From: Lacimicrobium sp. SS2-24
Lineage (GTDB): Bacteria; Pseudomonadota; Gammaproteobacteria; Enterobacterales; Alteromonadaceae
Assembly: GCF_002201535.1 (NCBI RefSeq)
Contig: NZ_NIWW01000002.1
Span: 372,001-436,000 of the forward strand
Reading direction: 5' to 3'
DNA: 64,000 bases
The notes under the pieces were generated by a model. The model was given only the letters and a program-made list of their open reading frames with translations, was not told where the DNA came from and did no database searches. The translations under genes were made by a program, and so were the position numbers. Of the stretch, positions 1 to 6,228 are shown one piece after another (the stretch's first letter is position 1; each line of letters begins with the position of its first letter).

Positions 1-1070
1 CCAAAGGCGTTATTCTGTGGTGACATGCGCGCGAACATATCGGCTTTACGTTCAGCCAGTGCCTGCAGGTCCCAATCTTTAGGGCCGCAATCACAGGCCA
101 GCAACTGGTTTACTGAATGGGCGATATCGCCCAGTACATCGCAGGCCAGGGTATAGGTGTTGGTATCCAGGTCGGTGGCGACAATATCCAGACTCACCAG
201 TGGTGCATCGGGCAGCCAGTCTTCATAGCTGAATTCCACTTCGTCATAACCGATGCTGACCACCAGATCGGCCTGCTGATGGGTTTGTCCCACCACATCG
301 CTCAGCGCGTGGAACAGCACCCCGGCATAGTGGGGGTCTGTTTCGTCGAGAATACCTTTGGCCATGGGGTTAATCACCACTGGCACATTGAACTTCTCTG
401 CCAGTGCTTTGATTTCTTTGCCCAAACCACAGGTGGCGGCTCTGAGTCCCAGAACAAGCACGGGTTTTTTGGCGTCGGAAAAGAGGCTTTGCATCTTCTC
501 AAGCTGTTCATCACTGGCCTTGTCTGCCTTGATCACAGGCAGCGGTGCCATATCCTGCGGTGTAGTCTTTTCGGCACTCATGCCAACGGGTAAGCCCACA
601 TGCACCGGACCAGGTACACCGGAAAGTGCTTCCTGGGCCGCCTCAAACAGAATTTCTCTGACCTTGCCGGGCTCCAGGCGGGTGGTCTTTTTGGTTATGG
701 GCTTGAAAAGCGCCTGATGATCTATGGCCATCTGTACGATACGACCGCGCTTGTGTTCCGGCATCTCATCGGTCAGGGCAATCATCGGTGAGCGGTCCAG
801 GTAGGCACTGCCTACCCCGGTGGCCAGATTCGTGGCGCCCGGGCCAAACGTCCCGAAGCAGACACCGGGTACACCGGTAATTCTTCCGCACACATCGGCC
901 ATAAAGGCTGCGCCGCCCTCATGGGTGGCCAGTACAAAGTCTATGCCTTCGGTAGTACGAATGGCTTCCATATAATCAACCCAGCCGCCGCTGGGTACAC
1001 CGAAAACATGTTTTACACCCAACTCTTTGAGGGCATCAACTACTTGTTGTGCAACGCTAATTTGTGTCAT
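1..1070 (-). CDS. Thiamine-diphosphate-dependent enzyme, acetolactate synthase / benzoylformate decarboxylase-like (partial)
   Basis: About 356 residues are visible from the ATG at 1070; the reading frame stays open through the left edge, so the C-terminal part with the ThDP/Mg binding motif is missing (the family is usually about 550 residues). The N-terminal PYR domain is clear: GVPSGG near residue 25, then the THEGGAAFMA segment whose Glu51 is the residue that activates the thiamine cofactor in this family, then GPGATN. A central Rossmann-like domain follows. Members carboligate or decarboxylate 2-oxo acids. It is the last visible gene of a minus-strand run with an alpha/beta hydrolase (20 bp gap), a VOC protein and an FAH protein, so action on a 2-oxo acid or acyl product of ring cleavage is an inference. 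Acetohydroxyacid synthase for branched amino acids is unlikely in this context. The family call is firm, the substrate unknown. Confidence 0.85.
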   Translation of the reverse strand, partial: MTQISVAQQVVDALKELGVKHVFGVPSGGWVDYMEAIRTTEGIDFVLATHEGGAAFMADVCGRITGVPGVCFGTFGPGATNLATGVGSAYLDRSPMIALTDEMPEHKRGRIVQMAIDHQALFKPITKKTTRLEPGKVREILFEAAQEALSGVPGPVHVGLPVGMSAEKTTPQDMAPLPVIKADKASDEQLEKMQSLFSDAKKPVLVLGLRAATCGLGKEIKALAEKFNVPVVINPMAKGILDETDPHYAGVLFHALSDVVGQTHQQADLVVSIGYDEVEFSYEDWLPDAPLVSLDIVATDLDTNTYTLACDVLGDIAHSVNQLLACDCGPKDWDLQALAERKADMFARMSPQNNAF

Positions 1071-1090
1071 GTAAATTCGCCTGTATTGAA

Positions 1091-1915
1091 TTAAGGGTGA
1101 ATGTAACCGGCGGAATTGCTGTGCACTGACTGATTCAGTGGTTCAAGTTCTGCCATTTGCAAGAAGCTGAGGAGGCTGTCATTAAACTCCACCGGCTTTT
1201 CAAAAAATGCCGAGTGACCGCAATGATCAAACTCAACAATAAAGGAATTCGGTACCTGTTCCTGCACCAGACGAATGGCCTCAATAGGGAACAGAATGTC
1301 ATCCTGACCAGCAACAAAAAGCACCGGGAATCCGAGTTTACCAAGTTGCTCCGGCGCGACCTTCTGCTCGGCATACTGGCCGCTCAGGGTGTTTTTATCG
1401 GTTTGATTAAAACTGCTGATTTGACGGTATAGCAACGCCTGCTCGGAATTTTTCAGTTTAAAATCCGCACCCAGCACTCTGTCCAGTTGACTGAGCTGAG
1501 CTGTTTCTGCCCGGGCCTTATCCATAATGTCAGCCACCTGCCCATCCTCTTTCAGACCATGCAGTGAATCAGCAATCATCAGAGCACTCACCCGCTGTGG
1601 GTATTGACTGGCAAAGGTAATGGCAGTGCCACCGCCCATGGACTGGCCAATCAGCGCCACTTTGTCTAATTGCAGATGATCCAATAGTGCTTTGAGGTCA
1701 TCTACAAAGCCACTTCTGCCAAGTCCGGCATGGTCAGTAGAATTGCCAAAGCCCCGGTGGTCAAAAGTGATCACCTGATAGGCCCTGGCCAGCACATCCA
1801 CTTGTTTGTACCAAATGGCATGATTGCCACCAAGGCCGTGCGCCAGTATTAGTGGCTCACCTTTGCCATGCACTTCGTAATAAAGTTGGTCGTCACCAAT
1901 ATTGAGAATTGCCAT
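1091..1915 (-). CDS. Alpha/beta-fold hydrolase
   Basis: A 274-residue cytoplasmic hydrolase with a complete triad: nucleophile Ser92 in the elbow GQSMGG, acid in GQDD near residue 205, and His234 in HCGHSAF. The oxyanion region HGLGG lies at 26-30. Size and motif layout fit the MhpC/BphD/CatD-type group, which hydrolyses C-C bonds of meta-cleavage products or enol-lactones. No signal peptide. It lies 12 bp downstream of the VOC gene and 20 bp upstream of the ThDP-enzyme gene, so it is surely co-transcribed. With an extradiol-like VOC protein and an FAH-family protein upstream, a role in processing a ring-cleavage product is a reasonable inference; a simple esterase or lactonase cannot be excluded. 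Confidence 0.85.
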   Translation of the reverse strand: MAILNIGDDQLYYEVHGKGEPLILAHGLGGNHAIWYKQVDVLARAYQVITFDHRGFGNSTDHAGLGRSGFVDDLKALLDHLQLDKVALIGQSMGGGTAITFASQYPQRVSALMIADSLHGLKEDGQVADIMDKARAETAQLSQLDRVLGADFKLKNSEQALLYRQISSFNQTDKNTLSGQYAEQKVAPEQLGKLGFPVLFVAGQDDILFPIEAIRLVQEQVPNSFIVEFDHCGHSAFFEKPVEFNDSLLSFLQMAELEPLNQSVHSNSAGYIHP

Positions 1916-1927
1916 GAGGTGTTTTCC

Positions 1928-2464
1928 TTATTGCGGTTTGTCGATAATGGCCTTGATACGCTCGGGCGGATCGACCACAAAATTTTCCAGATCCCACTGA
2001 TCAAAGGTGGACATCTTATTGCCTGGCCAGATGGACGGCTCATAGGGCTTGTCAGGTGTGATCTGCAACATGTCGGAATAAAACTCCACATTGTTACCGT
2101 CGGGATCTTTGAACACGATAAACGTATTGTCGCCAGGGCCGTGACGGCCGAGACCGCGGTCGATCTCGATGCCACGTTCGACCAGCATTTGTGTGATTTT
2201 TTTTATCTCGTCGATGGACTCAACGTGATAGGAAAAGTGTTCAACCCGTGACAGGGTCGGATCCTGTTTATCGATTTGATCCGGTGGTAATTGCAACAGC
2301 GCCAGGTCGTGGTGGTCTTCACCGGCGCGTAAAAACACCATACGATCATCAATCCAGTCAGAAATTTTCAGTCCGACGATGTCCTGATAAAAGGCCACTG
2401 AACGCTGAATATCCTGCACTTTAAGTACCAGGTGGCCGAGTTTTGTTGGTTTAGGGGTATACAT
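1928..2464 (-). CDS. VOC-family protein, probable one-domain extradiol-type dioxygenase
   Basis: 178 residues with two beta-alpha-beta-beta-beta modules of the vicinal oxygen chelate fold. The predicted metal ligands are His11 (start of the first strand, LGHLVLKV), His76 (VEHFSYHV) and Glu127 (GNNVEFYSD). The stretch GRHGPGDNTF followed by DPDGNNVEFY is the signature of the C-terminal domain of class I extradiol catechol dioxygenases, including the second-shell His108. This favours a ring-cleaving enzyme over glyoxalase or fosfomycin resistance. The C-terminal tail after residue 135 is unusual and may cap the site. It sits 21 bp after the FAH gene and 12 bp before the hydrolase gene, in one operon. 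The exact aromatic substrate is unknown. Confidence 0.8.
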   Translation of the reverse strand: MYTPKPTKLGHLVLKVQDIQRSVAFYQDIVGLKISDWIDDRMVFLRAGEDHHDLALLQLPPDQIDKQDPTLSRVEHFSYHVESIDEIKKITQMLVERGIEIDRGLGRHGPGDNTFIVFKDPDGNNVEFYSDMLQITPDKPYEPSIWPGNKMSTFDQWDLENFVVDPPERIKAIIDKPQ

Positions 2465-2485
2465 AACTCTCTCCTTGAACTGAGG

Positions 2486-3421
2486 TTAAACGGCTTCAGC
2501 GCGCACGGTATTGACAATACAACCCACGCCTTCGGCGCTGGCTTCGAGTTTGTCCCCGGCTTTGAGAAATAAGCCCATACCTTTACCGACACCAGCCGGG
2601 GTGCCTGTCATGATCAGGTCGCCAGGGCGCAGGGTTAAAATGCCGGACAGGTATTCAATCTGTTCGAAGATATTCCAGATCAGTTCACTGGTATTGCCGT
2701 TTTGCATCTGTTTGCCATTGAGCCATAAACCAAGTTTTACCTTGTGCGGATCGGCGATGGCTTGTTTAGGCACAAACACGGGTCCCATAGGGCAAAAGGT
2801 GTCCCAGCTCTTGCCCCTGAACCAGTCATGCTTGAAGGGATAATCACTGCGACGATTCAGGTCACGGGCGGAGATATCATTGACCACGGTGTAGCCAGCG
2901 ATATAGTCCAGCGCATTTTCGGCTTTGACCCTTCGGGCTGGTTTACCGATGACCACGCCCAGCTCGACTTCCCAATCCAGTTGCGAAGTTTCCGGTGGCA
3001 TTACTACGTCTTCATCAGTGGCGATGACACTGCTGGTGGCTTTCATAAATACATAGGGAGAGCTATCTTCTTTGGCTGCCAGCACGGTTTGCATTTCTTC
3101 GGCATGTTCATGGTAATTGGACGCTGTACCGAAGATGGTGGTTGGCGTAAACGGCGTAGTTAGCTTGATGTTATCGGCCAGCGGAATGATTTTTTCCTGA
3201 GACGCAAGGCTGGCCGCTTTGGTTGCCAGTTCATTTAACTGTGATGAGAGTTGTGGCCAGGCAGCGATACATTGATTGCTGTCCCGGGCCCAATCGGGTA
3301 TCTCTTGTGTCGGATTCGCGGCCTCATACAGATCCGCCAGGTCGTAACGATAGTGGCCAATAACCATGGCTGTTTTCGGTTTATCGTTTTTTAGATATCG
3401 GGTCAGAGCATAATGGCTCAT
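2486..3421 (-). CDS. Fumarylacetoacetate hydrolase (FAH) family protein
   Basis: 311 residues. The C-terminal two thirds is a typical FAH domain: LDWEVELGVVIGK gives metal ligands Glu151 and Glu153, and GYTVVNDISARDLNRR gives Asp182. The C-terminal signature DLIMTGTPAGVGKGM is intact. The N-terminal 90 residues are a shorter helical extension. FAH relatives act on 2,4-diketo or 2-hydroxydienoate intermediates of aromatic breakdown (hydrolases, hydratases, decarboxylases, isomerases), all Mg-dependent. This is the first gene of the minus-strand operon FAH-VOC-hydrolase-ThDP enzyme, and a TATACAAT motif lies about 140 bp upstream of its start. Which of the FAH reactions it performs cannot be read from sequence. 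Confidence 0.88.
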   Translation of the reverse strand: MSHYALTRYLKNDKPKTAMVIGHYRYDLADLYEAANPTQEIPDWARDSNQCIAAWPQLSSQLNELATKAASLASQEKIIPLADNIKLTTPFTPTTIFGTASNYHEHAEEMQTVLAAKEDSSPYVFMKATSSVIATDEDVVMPPETSQLDWEVELGVVIGKPARRVKAENALDYIAGYTVVNDISARDLNRRSDYPFKHDWFRGKSWDTFCPMGPVFVPKQAIADPHKVKLGLWLNGKQMQNGNTSELIWNIFEQIEYLSGILTLRPGDLIMTGTPAGVGKGMGLFLKAGDKLEASAEGVGCIVNTVRAEAV

Positions 3422-3560
3422 AATCTTTGTCTCCTTTGCGGTGCTACGCTGTGGCGATTCTGTTACCTCAATGTGCGTTGTCCGAGGCAGAAAATCGACT
3501 AATTAATTGGCTTTCTTTTATAACTAAAAAAATATACCTAAATTGAACTGAATATTTATA

Positions 3561-3572
3561 ATTGTATATCAA
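3561..3572 (-). promoter_or_regulatory. Candidate operator or promoter element of the catabolic operon
   Basis: Read on the minus strand this is TTGATATACAAT. It shares TATACAAT with two other sites at 4455-4462 and 6091-6098, each in the intergenic region of a different gene of the same cluster. It lies between the end of the TauE gene and the start of the FAH operon. The TTG...CAA arms resemble GntR-family (FadR subfamily) operators, but the symmetry is imperfect here and TATACAAT could also be read as a -10 element. Confidence 0.4.
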
Positions 3573-3577
3573 CAGGT

Positions 3578-4405
3578 TCAGCCACTGAACGTCTGGTAAA
3601 GCATCCGCAACGCCACCAACAGCAAAAAGCTGCCAAATAACATACTTAACTGACGCTTATTCAGACGATGAGCAATGCGGGCCCCAAAAGGTGCCATCAT
3701 CACGGTGACCGGGGCGATTAAGGCCACACCGATGAGGTTCACAAAACCCAGGCTACCAGGGGGTAAACGGCTATCACCCCAGCCAGAGACGACAAATCCG
3801 GCAGTGCCAGGTAGGCTGATCAGCAAGCCAAACAGAGCTGCCGTACCGACTGCGCGATGAATGGGTTGGTTGAGTAAAGTCAGTACTGGCACACTCAAGG
3901 TGCCGCCACCGATCCCCATCATGCTGGATAATCCTCCAATCATAAGGGGGGGAACCGGTGCAACCAGGCCCTGGGGGAGATCGTTGCTTACGGTCAGATT
4001 GTCTGTCGGGAGCATCATTTTCAATGCGACGATCAACGCAACCACACCAAAGATGGCAGAGAGTATCTGACTATTAACGGATGAGGCGGCAATCGCGCCA
4101 GCCAGTGATCCCAGCAGTATCCATACCCCCCATATTCTGACCAGACGCAGGTCCACTGATCCTTTCTGATGATGCGCTCGTGCCGACGAAATGGACGTAA
4201 AGATAATGCAGGTGAGTGAGGTGGCTACGGCTACGTGCATACGGATCTCCGGATCCACACCGTAAATGCTCAGCGCCGCATCCAGCACTGGCACGATGAC
4301 AATGCCACCACCAACACCAAGCAGTCCTGCAAGCACACCTGCTATGGCACCTGTTACTAGCATCATTGCTGCCAGCGGCAGTAAATCATTGACTACATCC
4401 ATCAC
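3578..4405 (-). CDS. TauE/SafE-family membrane permease
   Basis: 275 residues with about eight hydrophobic segments and the two internal repeats of the TauE/SafE (DUF81) fold. Each repeat begins with a glycine-rich turn: AGVLAGLLGVGGGIVIVPVL near residue 22 and SSMMGIGGGTLSVPVL near residue 160. Family members export or import sulfur oxyanions or organic acids such as sulfoacetate. It is separated from the FAH operon by 156 bp and divergent from the RutE-like gene across a palindromic site, so it seems to belong to the same regulon. A role as a transporter of an acidic pathway substrate or by-product is inference. Confidence 0.85.
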   Translation of the reverse strand: MMDVVNDLLPLAAMMLVTGAIAGVLAGLLGVGGGIVIVPVLDAALSIYGVDPEIRMHVAVATSLTCIIFTSISSARAHHQKGSVDLRLVRIWGVWILLGSLAGAIAASSVNSQILSAIFGVVALIVALKMMLPTDNLTVSNDLPQGLVAPVPPLMIGGLSSMMGIGGGTLSVPVLTLLNQPIHRAVGTAALFGLLISLPGTAGFVVSGWGDSRLPPGSLGFVNLIGVALIAPVTVMMAPFGARIAHRLNKRQLSMLFGSFLLLVALRMLYQTFSG

Positions 4406-4451
4406 CCTACTCTTTGTTTGAATCTCTAATTGGTGTACCTTAATCTATATT

Positions 4452-4462
4452 ATGTATACAAT
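4452..4462. promoter_or_regulatory. Candidate GntR-type operator between TauE and RutE-like genes
   Basis: The core TGTATACA (4453-4460) is a perfect 8-bp palindrome. The 14 bases ATGTATACAATAAA at this site are repeated exactly at 6088-6101 in the GST/TonB-receptor intergenic region. A related half-site, ATTGTAC, follows at 4471-4477. The site lies between two divergent genes, where a repressor could control both. Palindromes of the TTGTATACAA type are common targets of FadR-subfamily GntR regulators; no such regulator gene lies in the window, so it would be beyond the left edge or elsewhere. Confidence 0.5.
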
Positions 4463-4532
4463 AAAATCAAATTGTACTCATAAGGCGGGAGGTGAGTTAT
4501 TCCGCGCCCCTTTTTAACAGGAGAAACACCCT

Positions 4533-5204
4533 ATGACGTCAGTACAAATCAGTGCGCAGCAGCAGGAACAGATTGAGCAGGCCCAAAAGCGAGCCAGAGC
4601 ATTAAAAAAACGGGTCGCACCGCTGGATGACGATAGCCTTGATCTGATTATTCGTGAGGCCCGCAGCCACAATGGCTGGCTCGATAAGCCTGTGACTGAA
4701 GACGTACTGCAGCAGCTTTATGACATCGTTAAAATGGGTTCAACCAGCATGAACACCTGTCCGGCTCGCTTTGTGTTTATTCAAAGCGACGAAGCCAAAG
4801 CCAGATTAAGACCCTGTCTGGCGCCACTGAATGTCAATAAAGTGCTGAGTGCACCTGTGACCGTGATCATCGCGCATGACCAGGCTTTTTATCGGAAAAT
4901 GCCAAAACTCTTTGCCCATAATCCCGACGCTGCGGTTATGTTTGAGAACAATGCTGAGCTGGCCGCCACCTCGGCGTTTCGTAATGGAACCTTGCAGGGG
5001 GCGTATCTGATGATTGCGGCCCGGGCACTGGGGTTGGATGTAGGACCGATGTCCGGATTCAATAACCAAGTCTGTGACGAAACGTTTTTTGCTGGTACCA
5101 CCATCAAGAGTAACTTTCTGTGCTCGCTGGGCTACGGCGATACCGACAAACTGTTTCAGCGCCTGCCCCGGCTGGATTTTGACGAGGCCTGCGAGCTGAT
5201 TTAG
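4533..5204 (+). CDS. Nitroreductase-family protein, malonic semialdehyde reductase (RutE)-like
   Basis: 223 residues of the nitroreductase fold, matching the RutE/HadB subgroup along its length: RSHNGWLDKPV near residue 45, MGSTSMNTCPARFVF near 70, LGLDVGPMSGF near 170, and the C-terminal SNFLCSLGYGD followed by LPRLDFDEAC. RutE reduces malonic semialdehyde to 3-hydroxypropionate with NAD(P)H and FMN during pyrimidine breakdown. Here there are no rut neighbours; the gene is divergent from TauE across the TGTATACA site, so it may detoxify a reactive semialdehyde formed by the catabolic pathway. Its 3' end overlaps the convergent GST gene by 4 bp. A short basic helix (residues 10-30) precedes the usual start of the family. 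Confidence 0.8.
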   Translation: MTSVQISAQQQEQIEQAQKRARALKKRVAPLDDDSLDLIIREARSHNGWLDKPVTEDVLQQLYDIVKMGSTSMNTCPARFVFIQSDEAKARLRPCLAPLNVNKVLSAPVTVIIAHDQAFYRKMPKLFAHNPDAAVMFENNAELAATSAFRNGTLQGAYLMIAARALGLDVGPMSGFNNQVCDETFFAGTTIKSNFLCSLGYGDTDKLFQRLPRLDFDEACELI

Positions 5205-6010
5205 TCAGTCTGGTATGCAGAAGTCAGTAGCCCTTGTCTGACTCGGGTCATGATTTCAGGCTTCGGGGAGGGCATGCGTAAATCCGTCGCGGGCTGGACT
5301 AGCTTAAATGCCGGGCGCGCCAGCAAGCGTCGCAGCCAGTCCGTTGTCTCTGGTACCTCCTGCCAGAGACAATCCAGCTGCAGGCGTTGCAATCTGTCTA
5401 CCAGTGCCATGCTGGCAGTATCGGCGAGCGAATAGTCAGGCCCGGCGAGCCAGGGGGTATGACTGACCCTTTGTGCCACATTACGGATAATCTTGCGTAC
5501 GCGGTCTATGGCATTGAACACCGCAGCCATATCGGTATCGGTACCCACCAGTTTGCGGAACGCCTGGGCTCTTTGCGGCATTGGATGTGCCTGTACCAGT
5601 TGCTCCAGTTGTGTTTTCTGCATTTTTTGAAAGCGTTGGCGGATCATCAGCTCAAAGGTCAATGGCCTGAGCGCCGGGTGAATCTCATCATCGAAGTACT
5701 TGCACCACTGGCGCATCTTTGCCTTATCTTCAGCAGCGACAGGCCTTAGGGGGTTGGCTGGAAACGCGTCATCCAGGTATTCATTGATGACGCTGGACTC
5801 TATGATCACCCTTTGCTGATGCACCAGTGTCGGCACCACTCCATTGGGGTTTAATCGAAGGTAATCCGGCTGCAAATGCTCGAAATTTCTCAACACCACC
5901 CGCTGGCTTTGCCAAGGTAACTGCTTCTCTGCCAGACAGGCACGGACCTTAAAAGACATCAGTGAATCCCAGTCATGGTAGAGGGTTAACGCCGGTTTTT
6001 CTTCTTTCAT
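5201..6010 (-). CDS. Glutathione S-transferase family protein
   Basis: I place the start at the ATG at 6010, preceded by AAAGGTAA; the frame stays open to 6097, but the extra residues do not resemble the family. The resulting 269 residues have an N-terminal thioredoxin-like domain (LTLYHDWDSLMSFKVR, then NPNGVVPTLV with the cis-Pro, then the glutathione gamma-Glu contact ESSVINEYLDD) and an all-helical C-terminal domain. It is longer than the usual 200-230 residues because of an insert at about 125-175. Relatives act as maleylpyruvate or maleylacetoacetate isomerases, dehalogenases, or aryl-ether-cleaving enzymes in aromatic catabolism; which applies is unknown. It is divergent from the TonB receptor and overlaps the RutE-like gene tail to tail by 4 bp. 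Confidence 0.8.
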   Translation of the reverse strand: MKEEKPALTLYHDWDSLMSFKVRACLAEKQLPWQSQRVVLRNFEHLQPDYLRLNPNGVVPTLVHQQRVIIESSVINEYLDDAFPANPLRPVAAEDKAKMRQWCKYFDDEIHPALRPLTFELMIRQRFQKMQKTQLEQLVQAHPMPQRAQAFRKLVGTDTDMAAVFNAIDRVRKIIRNVAQRVSHTPWLAGPDYSLADTASMALVDRLQRLQLDCLWQEVPETTDWLRRLLARPAFKLVQPATDLRMPSPKPEIMTRVRQGLLTSAYQTD

Positions 6011-6087
6011 TGCATTTACCTTTAGTGACATTGCTGTTTTTCGTCGACAGACAAACGACTCGGGTGACTGTCTGAGCGTAGTTAAAC

Positions 6088-6101
6088 ATGTATACAATAA
6101 A
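6088..6101. promoter_or_regulatory. Second copy of the TGTATACA operator, GST/TonB-receptor intergenic region
   Basis: The sequence ATGTATACAATAAA is identical to the site at 4452-4465, with the palindromic core TGTATACA at 6089-6096. A further related element, TATGTACAAA, follows at 6129-6138. The surrounding 90 bp are very AT-rich and hold the divergent promoters of the GST gene (start 6010) and the TonB receptor (start 6229). Exact recurrence upstream of two divergent pairs in one cluster argues for a shared regulator. Confidence 0.5.
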
Positions 6102-6228
6102 TATTAAATGTATTTAATATGTTAATAATATGTACAAATAGTGATCAATGAATTATAAAGTAGAAAGGTGAATGCAAAAATCGCCGTATAAAACCCATTC
6201 AACACTCAAGAGAAAGAAGGAACATGCT

